Assembly: GCA_963204835.1 (NCBI GenBank) | Contig: CAUJHJ010000057.1 | Coordinates: 62,001 to 126,000 of the forward strand | Source of the DNA: Pseudomonadota bacterium | GTDB taxonomy: Bacteria; Pseudomonadota; Gammaproteobacteria; Steroidobacterales; Steroidobacteraceae | Length of the DNA stretch: 64,000 bases | Direction: 5' to 3' | Part shown: one piece after another, positions 8,638 through 17,293 of the stretch | Layout: the number at the start of each line of letters is the position of its first letter | How positions within the stretch are numbered: the stretch's first letter is position 1 | Made by a program: the position numbers and the translations under genes | The notes under the pieces: generated by a model | What the model was told of the DNA's origin: nothing | The model's input: the letters and a program-made list of their open reading frames with translations, nothing else | Databases searched by the model: none

Positions 8638-10101
8638 TCAGTCGCTTGCCGCCGGCGCACCGCCGGCAAACAGCGTGCGGATGAAAGCACGCGCGGTCGT
8701 GAGGTGGCGGCGGGAGATGAGGGCCAGCACGGCGACATAGGCCAGGGCGCCCGCCACGATGAGCGACAAGAGCGCGGCAATCGCTGGTCGTCCGTCGAGC
8801 ACCAGCCTCAGCCCGGCCACCGCTGCGTACATGACGCCCGCGGCGATCGCCGGCGCGGCGCATTCCGTCGCGAGGTCGCGGGCACGAATTCCAATGAAGC
8901 GGATGACCGCGGGAACCGTGAACGAATAGGCGAGCGGCACCGAGACGAGCCAGGCGGCGCACAGGCCGAGGAGGCCCCAATGGGCGCCGGTGTAGAAACC
9001 GGCGGGCAACAGGATGAAGTTGATGACGGTGTTGCGCAGGTCGAGGGCGCGGTTACCGAGGGCCAGTGAAGTCGTGTAGAGCACGGCGCAAACCATGCGT
9101 ATCGGCACGATCAGCGGCAGCAGGGCGAGCGCCGGTGCAAGCGCGGCCCACTTCGGCCCGAACAGCACCTGGACGAGCTCGGGCGCCACCGCCGAGATGC
9201 CCCACAATGCCGGAAACGCAACCGTGGAAACGAGGCCGACGGATTTCAGCAGGTTCTGCTGGACGCGAGGCCGGTCGTGCTGTTGCCGCGCGACGGCCGG
9301 CAACATGATCTGGTTGATCGTTCCCATCACCTTCGACATCGGCAGGGTCGCGAGCTGCATTGCCACGGAGTAGCGGCCGATCTCGGTCGTCGACAGGAAG
9401 GCGCTGCCGATCAGGATGTCCGACTGCACGAGCACGATGTAGCTGACCCGGTTGCCGACCAGGGTCAGGCCGTACTTGAGGTGTTCGCCGATGCCGTGCG
9501 CGGAGAAAATCGGCCGCACCCGCTGGCCGAACGCCAGCAGCGCGGTGCTGCGGGCGCAGGCGCCCGCCAGCGTTCCAATCACCAGCGCCCAGACGCCCAT
9601 GCCCTTGAGCGCAAGCAGCAGGGTCACGGCGATGTTGATGACGCCGGTCGTCATTTCGATCTTCGCGAGCGGCCGGAATGTCAGTTCGCGCGCCCACATG
9701 CCGGCCGGAACGATTGCGATGGCCCCGATGAGGATCTGCAGCGAAGCGCAGGCCACGGGCCAGGCGAGGCGCGGCTCATGGAAAAGCTGCGCCAGCAGCG
9801 GTGCCGAGGCGGCTATCAGCAGGGTGATGGCGGCCGCAAACAGCAGCGAGACCCCATAGATCCTGCGCAGGTCGTCGCGCGCGATGTCGGCCCATCGCAC
9901 GATGGCCGCCTCGAGCCCGAGTTCGGCGATGGCCGAGGCGATGGAGCAGACGACGGCCACCTTGGCCATCAACCCGTAGTCCTCGGGGGTCAACAGCCGC
10001 ACGATGACGAGCGTGCCGGCCCAGCTCACCGTCTGCGCGACGAGCTTGGCGGCGGTGGCCCACTTCAGCGCGGAAATCGCGCGGCGTTCGATGTCAGCCA
10101 T
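8638..10101 (-). CDS. Polysaccharide flippase (Wzx/MOP superfamily, WzxC-like)
   Basis: A 487-residue, very hydrophobic protein with about 12–14 predicted membrane segments. The N-terminal pattern is ALKWATAAKLVAQTVSWAGT followed by RLLTPEDYGLMA, which is typical of the lipopolysaccharide biosynthesis flippase family of the MOP superfamily. It should move undecaprenyl-linked repeat units across the inner membrane. It overlaps the FkbM-type methyltransferase gene by eight bases, showing a tight operon. Length and topology are normal. Substrate specificity cannot be read from sequence. Confidence 0.87.
   Translation of the reverse strand: MADIERRAISALKWATAAKLVAQTVSWAGTLVIVRLLTPEDYGLMAKVAVVCSIASAIAELGLEAAIVRWADIARDDLRRIYGVSLLFAAAITLLIAASAPLLAQLFHEPRLAWPVACASLQILIGAIAIVPAGMWARELTFRPLAKIEMTTGVINIAVTLLLALKGMGVWALVIGTLAGACARSTALLAFGQRVRPIFSAHGIGEHLKYGLTLVGNRVSYIVLVQSDILIGSAFLSTTEIGRYSVAMQLATLPMSKVMGTINQIMLPAVARQQHDRPRVQQNLLKSVGLVSTVAFPALWGISAVAPELVQVLFGPKWAALAPALALLPLIVPIRMVCAVLYTTSLALGNRALDLRNTVINFILLPAGFYTGAHWGLLGLCAAWLVSVPLAYSFTVPAVIRFIGIRARDLATECAAPAIAAGVMYAAVAGLRLVLDGRPAIAALLSLIVAGALAYVAVLALISRRHLTTARAFIRTLFAGGAPAASD
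8651..8667. terminator. GC hairpin at convergent gene ends (possible bidirectional terminator)
   Basis: A perfect 7-bp stem (GCCGGCG / CGCCGGC) with a three-base loop lies at the very end of the flippase gene, about 25 bases after the stop of the convergent Tat-exported protein gene. There is no T-run on either side and the hairpin is inside coding sequence. A terminating role is only a possibility. Confidence 0.25.
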
Positions 10102-10945
10102 TGCGGACCATGACGACGTCGATCTCGACCGCGCGCAGTTGCCGATCGCGGCTCACCGGGAAGAATGCCGCCAACTCGAAGCCGGCCTCCCCGTAGCGGT
10201 CGATGGCGGATCGCCACGTAGGCATGCCGACGTAGATCGGCACCACCGACAGCTCGCTTTGCAGGGCGGGAAAGGCTGCGATCTTGGGCCACGCGCCCGC
10301 CAGGACCTCGAGGTCGAAGCCCTGCGTGTCCATCTTGAGGAAGGGGCGCGTGAATCCGTACGCCTCCTGCAGGCGATCGTAGTGGTCGGCGAGCCTCTCG
10401 ACGCGCGCGTGCAGCGTCGCAACGGGCGTGTTGCGATCGACCATCTCATCCGGCGTCGAGGAGCTTGGGGCCAGGAACGAGCTGAACCACAGCTTGTTCA
10501 TTACGTTCATCGCGAACTCGCCGGCCTGTGAGCCGAGCGCAAACGGGAATGCGTGCCAGTTGCCGTCGCGCCGGCTCCAGTCCTCGAGTACCGCGAACGG
10601 GCCGGGCAGCGGCTCGAACGAGAGTATCGTGCCCTTGAATCCGGTCTTTTCCCGCAGGAAGCGGCCGAAATGCCCGTTGAAGGCGCCGACGTCGAAGACG
10701 CAATCGATGGCTTTGGCCGCAAACAGTTCACGCAGCAGTTCGGCATGGACGTACTCGTGCGCATGGCTCGACACCTGCCAGAGCGGCAGGAGTTCGACAC
10801 CCAGAGCGCGCAGCGGCGGTTCGAGCAACCGGCGCAGCGGGCCCTTGCGGTAGATTCCCTGGGTCAGCTGGCGCTCGTGGTCCGCCCTGATTTCAGGTCC
10901 TGGGCGATCGATGGGAGTTCCTTCGGCTTCCGTTCTCCGGGACAT
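10094..10945 (-). CDS. FkbM family methyltransferase
   Basis: A 283-residue class I SAM-dependent methyltransferase. Motif I is DVGAFNGHFGRFL (near residues 86–98), followed by the acidic strand ILSFEPLPG. The FkbM-typical PFLKMDTQGFDLEVLAGA lies near residues 200–217. It probably O-methylates a sugar of the surface polysaccharide. Its 3' end overlaps the flippase start. Its 5' part overlaps the preceding Cys-motif membrane protein gene by 82 bases, so a shorter start is likely; the residues before the VFDVGAF core are poorly constrained. Confidence 0.85.
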   Translation of the reverse strand: MSRRTEAEGTPIDRPGPEIRADHERQLTQGIYRKGPLRRLLEPPLRALGVELLPLWQVSSHAHEYVHAELLRELFAAKAIDCVFDVGAFNGHFGRFLREKTGFKGTILSFEPLPGPFAVLEDWSRRDGNWHAFPFALGSQAGEFAMNVMNKLWFSSFLAPSSSTPDEMVDRNTPVATLHARVERLADHYDRLQEAYGFTRPFLKMDTQGFDLEVLAGAWPKIAAFPALQSELSVVPIYVGMPTWRSAIDRYGEAGFELAAFFPVSRDRQLRAVEIDVVMVRNG

Positions 10946-12198
10946 GCTTCCGCCCTCCGTAGCCAGGCCGCGCGCCAGAACAAGGGCTCATATTGTGCGT
11001 TGAAGAGCTGCCGCTCGCCGGAGAAATGTACGCCGCGCAACAGGTAGGCCGGCGTCTTCATGTGGCGCATCTCGCCGGTGACAATGTCGATGAGCCGGGT
11101 GACCTGCGCCTCGACCGGGTACTGGACTCCGCAGTGTTTCAGCATGTCGAGCTCAAATCCCAGGCCGCGATGGATGAGCCTGTTGTCCAGCGTCGCGCGA
11201 ATGGCGGCCGACGGGCGGACCGTGGCCTGCTCGCCTGGCCTGAAGGTTTCGTCGCCGGCTGGGTCGCGCGGCGCCGTTGGCGCCGCGAAGGCGGGGAAGC
11301 CGATGCCTCCACGCAGGTGTTGCAGCTGGTTGAAGAGGTGTGTCAGCCACCCCACCGCGAATGCAGCCGGGGCGACGTTGCCCGATACGAGCGGCCGCAG
11401 GGAATCCAGCCAGCCGCTCCATCCGATCGGTGTCGACGCGTCATGAAGCTGGGTCAACTGGCAGGCGTATCGGGGAGGGCGCGTGCCGGACAGCAGCTTT
11501 GCCGTGCCTTCAGCCTGGCAGGGCTCCTGGGCCTGGGGGTCGGTATCCGGTCGATCGCGCCGTGGATCGACACGGCGCAGCCACGCCGCTTTCCAGATGG
11601 CGTGACACGCGGCCTCGCAGCCGCCGTGTGCCGCGCCGTCGCATACGGACCGGGCCAGCAGTACGGCGCCATCCATGTGCCGCATGAGGCGGGACTTGCG
11701 GTAATCGAACAGCCGGTGCATGCCCCGAAAGACGCGCGCGCGCTTGCCGCACAGGGCGAGCATCTCCGGCATGAAGGGCAGGTCCTCCAGGCAGCCCTGC
11801 TCATCGAGAGTGGCGCAGATTTCCTGCCAGCTTCGGACCTCGACCAGGTCGCCGGCGATGAGCTCGTGGCCGAGCAGGCGCCGCGCAAGCCAGCGGCGCA
11901 AGCGGCTCCTGCGTGGCACGCGGGCCGCCTCCAGGGAAGGAGGGCTGCGCGACTCATTCAGCGACAGGAACAGGTCCGGCTCGCCGGCGGCCTGTCGCCG
12001 CAGTCGCCACAGCACCACGAGGCATGACAGGGTGAGGACGCTTCCCGCCAGGGCGACAATGACCGCGACGGTGGCCAGCAGCTTCCCGGCCATGCCCGGC
12101 AGCATGCGGGGTGCCATTGCGGCGGCCGCTGCGCCCGCGATGACCGGCACCATGCAGGCAAGGGTGGTCTTGGCGCAGCTCTTGAGTGCCTCCGTCAT
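10864..12198 (-). CDS. Membrane-anchored protein of an uncharacterised Cys/His-motif family
   Basis: A 444-residue protein. Two membrane segments lie within about residues 10–66, then a basic linker, then two related cytosolic modules. Module 1 (about 118–210) reads EVRSWQEICATLD, FMPEMLALCGK, a VCDGAAHGGCEAAC cluster (C186, C194, C198, with C150) and IWKAAWLRR. Module 2 (about 335–420) repeats the plan (IRATLD, FELDMLKHCG, LLRGVHFSGE, FWRAAWLRR) but has lost the cysteines expected in the second cluster. The middle holds YACQLTQLHDAST and SGNVAP. From memory this matches a widespread conserved hypothetical family found near polysaccharide and secondary-metabolite genes. The function is unknown; metal binding by module 1 is inference. 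Confidence 0.65.
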   Translation of the reverse strand: MTEALKSCAKTTLACMVPVIAGAAAAAMAPRMLPGMAGKLLATVAVIVALAGSVLTLSCLVVLWRLRRQAAGEPDLFLSLNESRSPPSLEAARVPRRSRLRRWLARRLLGHELIAGDLVEVRSWQEICATLDEQGCLEDLPFMPEMLALCGKRARVFRGMHRLFDYRKSRLMRHMDGAVLLARSVCDGAAHGGCEAACHAIWKAAWLRRVDPRRDRPDTDPQAQEPCQAEGTAKLLSGTRPPRYACQLTQLHDASTPIGWSGWLDSLRPLVSGNVAPAAFAVGWLTHLFNQLQHLRGGIGFPAFAAPTAPRDPAGDETFRPGEQATVRPSAAIRATLDNRLIHRGLGFELDMLKHCGVQYPVEAQVTRLIDIVTGEMRHMKTPAYLLRGVHFSGERQLFNAQYEPLFWRAAWLRRAEACPGERKPKELPSIAQDLKSGRTTSAS

Positions 12199-12207
12199 GC
12201 CGCGGCG

Positions 12208-13113
12208 CTAGAACGTGTATTCGTCCGAGAGGCCAAGGCCGCGCCGCACCGCCTGGATGACGTCGCGGGCCAGGTCCTTGCGCTGCCAGGAGGTGGCCCT
12301 CAGCAGCAGCAGCGATATCCGCAGCTTTTCCCGGGATGGCAGCGAAGTGGCCAGCAGCGCCCGCGCACGCTCATAGGCCCAGGTCCAGTGCGGGAAATTC
12401 ATGCCCGCGCGCGCATCGGGTTCGACCCATTTCCTCATCTCCCTGGCTGTCTTCACGCGCGAGATCGAGCCGGGATGGAAGCGCCTCAGCAACGCCAGCT
12501 GCTCGAGCTGGAAGATCCGGCCGCGCAGCGCCAGCTCCCAGATGAAAACCGGGTCCCAGCCGATGTAGTCGGGCCCGGTGCGCATGCGCCGCAAGGATGG
12601 CGCGCGCAGGAGGCCGTAGGCGATCACATGCTGGTAGTTGGCGAGGAGGATCTGGCGGGCCCGTTCGTACGGGACCGCTGATTCGAGGTTCAGGGTTCGC
12701 TCCATCGAGCGGATGATCGCACCTGCCTCGTCGATGTTCTTCGTCGCGGGCATTACCGCCTCGACTTCCGGTCGCGACCGCAGCACTTCGACCATCGCGG
12801 CCAGCAAGCCCGGCTCGAGCACGTCGTCGGCTCCGGCCCAGCGGAAGTAGGGTGTGGCCTCCCCGAGTCCCTCGAGCACCCGGCGGTGATTCCACAGGAT
12901 GCCGCGATTGACCGGCGAGCGCAGGTAGCTGATGCGGTCATCCTGCGCGGCGTAGCGCCTGCAGATCTCTTCAGTCGCGTCGGTCGAGCCGTTGTCTGAA
13001 ATCACCAGGTCGAAGTCGCCGTACGACTGCGACAGGTGACTGTCGATGGCGGCCTGCAGGAACTTCTGGCCGTTGTAGACCGGCAGGCCAATCGTGATCA
13101 TCCGGCCGCTCAT
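12208..13113 (-). CDS. Family 2 glycosyltransferase
   Basis: A 301-residue GT-A enzyme. The N-terminus MITIGLPVYNGQKFLQAAID and ISDNGSTDATEEIC are the canonical GT2 opening. The acidic metal/nucleotide motif appears as WAGADDVLEPG near residue 97. It should use a nucleotide sugar at the cytoplasmic side to extend a lipid-linked glycan. It is ten bases from its neighbours on both sides and part of a leftward run of polysaccharide genes. The sugar and linkage are unknown. Confidence 0.85.
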   Translation of the reverse strand: MSGRMITIGLPVYNGQKFLQAAIDSHLSQSYGDFDLVISDNGSTDATEEICRRYAAQDDRISYLRSPVNRGILWNHRRVLEGLGEATPYFRWAGADDVLEPGLLAAMVEVLRSRPEVEAVMPATKNIDEAGAIIRSMERTLNLESAVPYERARQILLANYQHVIAYGLLRAPSLRRMRTGPDYIGWDPVFIWELALRGRIFQLEQLALLRRFHPGSISRVKTAREMRKWVEPDARAGMNFPHWTWAYERARALLATSLPSREKLRISLLLLRATSWQRKDLARDVIQAVRRGLGLSDEYTF

Positions 13114-13122
13114 GCTCCCACC

Positions 13123-14028
13123 TCAGTCGGTCGGGCGGCGCAGGGCCGCCAGCAACAACTTGCGCGAAAAGGGCAGGTAGGCCGGCAGGCCGCCCGGCGC
13201 CTTGAGCGACTCGAGGTGCAGGCGCCAGGATTCGCGCAGGTTTCCCTGGCGCGCGTGCGTCCAGGAGGCATTGTGGCATTCGACGCCGTAGCGGCGACGC
13301 ACGGCGCCTTCATGGCGGGTGCCGGCGAAGTCGCGGAGCAGGCGGCGCCACACTTCGGGTGCGGCGAGGCTGTGCGCCGTACTCTTCGACAGCGAGCCCG
13401 GGGTATCGCCGTAGTAGCGAAAAGTGGGCTCGTCGAGGAATCCGACCTCATGGAGCGTCGCCAGCCTGAGCGCCATGTAGGTCCATTCCAGGTGCCGCAG
13501 CTCCGTGTCGAACACCGAGAGGTCGACCTTTTGCGCGCGCAGCGTCAGCGAGCAGGCGCTCCAGCCGGCCTGCATCATGGCTTCGACGAGGTCGGGACTG
13601 CGTTCGGCCGCAGGTGGAAACACCCGCGCAGTCGACCCGCCGCTGACCCTGAGGCCATCCGTCACGAGTACATCGACCTCGGGTCGTTCGCGAAAGCAGG
13701 CGAGCTTGCGGGCGAACGTATCCGCAAGCAGTTCGTCATCGTCGTCGAGGAAACCGAGGAACTCCCCTTCGGCCACTTCGGCCCCGACCCTGCGCGCGAG
13801 GGGATGCGAGCCGGTGCGCAGGCGGATGACCCGGGTGTCGGACCTTGCACCGAGCCACTCGAGCACGGCAGGGCTGACCTGGTCGCCGTTCGCGACGACG
13901 ACGATGGAATACTCGTGGCGACCCGCCATGGCGCGCACCGAATCGCACGCACGCCGCAGCAGCTCGCCCCGCGCATCGTTGCAGCGGGAGGCGATGACCA
14001 CGGCGATCGGGTACTTTGCGTTGCCCAA
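13123..14028 (-). CDS. Family 2 glycosyltransferase
   Basis: A 301-residue GT2-type protein. It begins YPIAVVIASRCNDARGELL and has a strand IVVVANGDQVSP. The acidic run FLDDDDELLADTF near residue 93 supplies the DXD-like metal site. Compared with the preceding transferase the donor-binding loop differs, so a different sugar is likely. The gene lies between another GT2 gene and an FAD oxidoreductase gene on the same strand, with only a few bases between them. It acts in the cytoplasm on the lipid-linked intermediate (family knowledge). Confidence 0.82.
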   Translation of the reverse strand: MGNAKYPIAVVIASRCNDARGELLRRACDSVRAMAGRHEYSIVVVANGDQVSPAVLEWLGARSDTRVIRLRTGSHPLARRVGAEVAEGEFLGFLDDDDELLADTFARKLACFRERPEVDVLVTDGLRVSGGSTARVFPPAAERSPDLVEAMMQAGWSACSLTLRAQKVDLSVFDTELRHLEWTYMALRLATLHEVGFLDEPTFRYYGDTPGSLSKSTAHSLAAPEVWRRLLRDFAGTRHEGAVRRRYGVECHNASWTHARQGNLRESWRLHLESLKAPGGLPAYLPFSRKLLLAALRRPTD

Positions 14029-14032
14029 GCGG

Positions 14033-15355
14033 CTAGGACCGCGCCGGGACGGTAGCCGACAGCGCCGCCTCGGCCGCGCGCTCCCCGCTGATGAAGCTCT
14101 CGTCGGTCCACATGTAACCCCAGTCGCCGTAGCGGCCGCAGTAGTGGATGCCGATATCGTCGAGGTAACCGTGCACCGTAGCGAGCGCGGCGGCGCGCCC
14201 GAGGTCGAAAATGACGTTGGCGTAGCGGACCACCCTCGCGCCCTGGTGCAGGATCCGGTCGCCCTCGCGCAGGATGCCGCAGCGGTGCAGGTCGGCGATC
14301 ACCCGGCCGACGATCTCACCCGGGTCGGCATCCAGCGGGCGATACTTGTCGGAGAAGTACACTTCGGCCTGGATGCTGCCGCAACCCGGGGGCGCATTCG
14401 TCGCCGACAGCAGGTGCGGGAAGCTGAGGCGGGTGAAGCAGATGTCTTCGTCGTAGATGTAGGTGATCTGTCCCTCGGACAGGTCGGCGCGATCGACCCC
14501 CACGTTCACGAGCACGCAGGTGGAGCAGGCGAGGCTGCGCGCCGCGTCGACCACGTCCGCCGGCGCGCCCGCGATCATCGGCAGCAGTGCGGGCAGCGCA
14601 ATGGACGACACGAGCGCGTCGTACCCGACGGCCGCACCGTTGGCGAACTGCAAGGCGCGCGCCTTCGGGTCGATCGCTACCACCTCGTGCCGCAGGTGGA
14701 TGTCCGCGATGCGCGGCAGCGGGGCCAGGTAGGAATGGAAGCCGCCCTGTTTCGGGTAGCGGAAGTGCGTGATGTAATGGACTTCCGGCTGCCACGGCGC
14801 GAGGGCGCCACGCAACAGCTCCTGCAGGCTCGGGCGGTACATGCGCGGGCCGAGCCACTCCGTGCTCATGTTGCTGGCCGCCGTCAGGTGGTACTTGCGC
14901 GTGTACTGCATCGGAAACAGTTCCGCGAACCTGCGGCCGTAGCTTGCGACCAGCCATTCCTCGTAGTTCGCGACGGGCCGTTCCGGCGCATCGTGGACCT
15001 TGACGAAGTCGGCGATGATTTCCACGATCAGGTCGTGCGGCAGGCCGTTGAGGTGCAACTGCACGGGGTGCGTGAGCCGCAGGCCACGCCAGTAGTTGTC
15101 GAGCTTGACCTGCAGCGATTCGTACTCCTGCCCGACGTTCGAGGCGAGCATGTCCTGGATGCGCGGGTCCTTCGTGAAGGAGATGTGCGGGCCGAGATCG
15201 AAGAGGAAGCCGCTCGCTTCCCTGAACGATGCGGTGTGGCCGCCGTAGTAGTCGTTGCGGTCGTAGACCGCAGGGCGAATTCCCGCCTGGCCGAGGCGCG
15301 AGGCCGCACCGAACCCGGCCATGCCCGTGCCGATGACGACGATGTCCTTCTTCAC
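14033..15355 (-). CDS. FAD-dependent NAD(P)-binding oxidoreductase (UGM/protoporphyrinogen oxidase-like)
   Basis: A 440-residue flavoprotein with an N-terminal Rossmann dinucleotide motif VIGTGMAGFGAASRLG and an arginine loop YDRNDYYGGHT. This is the pattern of the NAD_binding_8/amine-oxidase superfamily, which includes UDP-galactopyranose mutases. The C-terminus YCGRYGDWGYMWTDESFISG is the second FAD-contact region. The GTG start at 15355 overlaps the upstream TGA as GTGA; the long upstream open frame lies inside the dehydrogenase gene and is rejected. It sits between a dehydrogenase of the CDP-sugar branch and glycosyltransferases, so oxidation or ring rearrangement of a sugar is inferred. 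Confidence 0.78.
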   Translation of the reverse strand: MKKDIVVIGTGMAGFGAASRLGQAGIRPAVYDRNDYYGGHTASFREASGFLFDLGPHISFTKDPRIQDMLASNVGQEYESLQVKLDNYWRGLRLTHPVQLHLNGLPHDLIVEIIADFVKVHDAPERPVANYEEWLVASYGRRFAELFPMQYTRKYHLTAASNMSTEWLGPRMYRPSLQELLRGALAPWQPEVHYITHFRYPKQGGFHSYLAPLPRIADIHLRHEVVAIDPKARALQFANGAAVGYDALVSSIALPALLPMIAGAPADVVDAARSLACSTCVLVNVGVDRADLSEGQITYIYDEDICFTRLSFPHLLSATNAPPGCGSIQAEVYFSDKYRPLDADPGEIVGRVIADLHRCGILREGDRILHQGARVVRYANVIFDLGRAAALATVHGYLDDIGIHYCGRYGDWGYMWTDESFISGERAAEAALSATVPARS

Positions 15356-16659
15356 GCGATGCGCCGCTTTTCGATCGGCCAGCGGCTCATCTGCTCGTGC
15401 CAAAGGGTGTCGCTCAGGCGGGTGGCCGGCATGCGGACATCGCCGAACCGGATTACCTCGTCCATCGCCACGTCCCGCAGCAGGACGCAAGCTTCCGACA
15501 GTGCGATAGGCAATGCGTTGGCCGCACGAGCCGCCGCGTGATTGTCGATGAGCCCGTAGCTGCAGTAGCCGCCGATGCCGTCGAGGCGTTCGCCGGCCTT
15601 CAATGCGCGCTTGGCCACCGTCACCACTTCGCAGGACGGGCCGCCGCGTGGGGCCACGGTTGCGTCGCGATGCAGGACAGCGCGCCCGATGGTCGACGGA
15701 AGCTGGATATGCGGCAAATGGAACGGCGTATAGAAGACGTAGAAGGGGCCGTCGCCGAGCTTGTAGTACGCAAGCTGGGTCTGCTTGAGCGGGTTGTCCT
15801 CATGCACCACCACGAAGCCGCCGGTCATCGGCATGGCGCCGACGGAATAGTCGACGATGCCGCCGGCGAGCATCGCCTCGGCGGGCAGCAGTTTCGCGAG
15901 CTCGCGGACATAACCGCAGGCCGGGCCCGTCATGCCGCGACGGGCGACGCCGAAGCCCGTGGCGTTCGCGAGAACGGTGGTTTCCATCGAAAGCTTGGTC
16001 GAGTCCGCGAACGAAGTCACCTTGCGCACGTCCTGGTCGTGCTTGAGGGCAAACTGCGCCTGCGTGTCGGGATTGCGGTAGTAGTCGACCATGCCCTTGA
16101 TGTTGCCCGCCGCCACGGGTCGCAAGCCCACGGTCTGGCAGTACCGGAAAAGAGTCATCGCGACGCCGGGCTCGTCGCCATCGGTATGGGTCAGGACTAC
16201 GCCGGCCTCGTCGGCACGGGTCTTGAGGATCGGGCCGATCAGCGAATCGAGTTCGGCATTCACGAGCACCACGGGCTTGCCATGCGCGAACGCATCGAGG
16301 GCCACGGAGGCGCCGAAATCCACGGTGCCGGTCACTTCGACGACGATGTCGATGGCCCCGCAGCGCGTGAGGACGGCGGGGTCCGCGGCCAGTACGGTGC
16401 GTCCGCGGCCGATCGCCGCTTCCGCCTGCGCGGCCGTCTCCACGGTTGCCCAGCCTTCGATGCGCGCCTCGCGCAGCGCGCGTTCCGCGTGGGAGGGGGT
16501 GCGATTGGCGATGCCGGCGAGCCGCATGCCGGGCACGGGCGTGCCGAGCTGCAGGGCAATGGCGCGGCCCGTGGCGCCCGCGCCGATCACGCCGACCCGG
16601 ATCGGGCGGCGCTCTGCTTCGCGGGCCTGAAGCTTGCTGAATACCGATTCACTCTCCAT
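15352..16659 (-). CDS. Homoserine-dehydrogenase-like NAD(P) oxidoreductase with SAF domain
   Basis: A 435-residue protein with Rossmann motif VGVIGAGATGRAIALQLG near residue 22, a central dehydrogenase-like domain (DIVVEVTGTVDFG, GNIKGMVDYYRNP) and a C-terminal SAF-type region. It belongs to the group of homoserine dehydrogenase-like proteins found in nucleotide-sugar loci, not to amino-acid biosynthesis, because the aspartokinase and ACT parts are absent. The start overlaps the RfbC-like epimerase gene by 11 bases and the stop overlaps the flavoprotein start by 4, giving a three-gene coupled unit. It is probably a step in making a modified CDP-sugar. The reaction is unknown. Confidence 0.72.
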   Translation of the reverse strand: MESESVFSKLQAREAERRPIRVGVIGAGATGRAIALQLGTPVPGMRLAGIANRTPSHAERALREARIEGWATVETAAQAEAAIGRGRTVLAADPAVLTRCGAIDIVVEVTGTVDFGASVALDAFAHGKPVVLVNAELDSLIGPILKTRADEAGVVLTHTDGDEPGVAMTLFRYCQTVGLRPVAAGNIKGMVDYYRNPDTQAQFALKHDQDVRKVTSFADSTKLSMETTVLANATGFGVARRGMTGPACGYVRELAKLLPAEAMLAGGIVDYSVGAMPMTGGFVVVHEDNPLKQTQLAYYKLGDGPFYVFYTPFHLPHIQLPSTIGRAVLHRDATVAPRGGPSCEVVTVAKRALKAGERLDGIGGYCSYGLIDNHAAARAANALPIALSEACVLLRDVAMDEVIRFGDVRMPATRLSDTLWHEQMSRWPIEKRRIA

Positions 16660-17215
16660 GGGTGTGCTCCTCGCTTCCTGCCCGGCTCGCCTCGATCAAT
16701 GGCCAGCGGCGGTCCTGTTCCGACACCAGGGTGACTGGCAGGGGCCAGTCGATGCCGAAAGCCGGGTCGTCATGCCGGACTCCGCGGGCGTGGCCAGGCG
16801 AATACATCGCCGAAGCCATGTAGTGGAATTCCGTGTCGTCTTCCATCGCCTGGCAACCGTGCGCGCAGCCCTCCGGCACCAGCAACATGTGGCCGTTGTC
16901 GGCCGTCAAGTATGCGCCCTGCCAGGACAGATAAGTCGGCGAGTCCGGGCGCAGGTCGAGGACCACGTCGAACAGCGATCCGCGGGTGCAGCGAACCAGC
17001 TTGGCTTCGAGTGCGGGCGCGCATTGAAAGTGCAAGCCGCGAACGGTGCCGCGCAACCGGCTGAGTCCCATGTTGGCCTGTCGCGGCCGGAACGCAATTC
17101 CCTGGCGGCTGAACTCTTCTTCGCACCACGCGCGCATGAATCGACCCCGCTCGTCCTGGTGGGGTGACGGTACAACGAGCCATGCATCCCGCACGGAACA
17201 TTGCGTAAAGTTCAT
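16649..17215 (-). CDS. dTDP-4-dehydrorhamnose 3,5-epimerase-like sugar epimerase
   Basis: A 188-residue cupin-fold epimerase of the RfbC family. Visible are DERGRFMRAW, the catalytic histidine in RGLHFQ, LVRCTRGSLFDVVLDLR, VPEGCAHGCQ, and the catalytic tyrosine followed by the typical YSPGHARGVRHDDPAFGIDWP ending. Length is normal. Next to RfbF and RfbG genes it probably epimerises CDP-4-dehydro-6-deoxyglucose at C3 and/or C5 rather than a dTDP sugar (inference). ATG at 17215 is taken as start; an in-frame GTG lies at 17227. It is divergent from rfbF. Confidence 0.85.
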   Translation of the reverse strand: MNFTQCSVRDAWLVVPSPHQDERGRFMRAWCEEEFSRQGIAFRPRQANMGLSRLRGTVRGLHFQCAPALEAKLVRCTRGSLFDVVLDLRPDSPTYLSWQGAYLTADNGHMLLVPEGCAHGCQAMEDDTEFHYMASAMYSPGHARGVRHDDPAFGIDWPLPVTLVSEQDRRWPLIEASRAGSEEHTHGE

Positions 17216-17293
17216 GCTTCGATTCACAAATTCGACTTATTGCGGGAGGCTGGTGCCAGTTCGCCATTATGATACGGACCGGGAGGGTCATGG

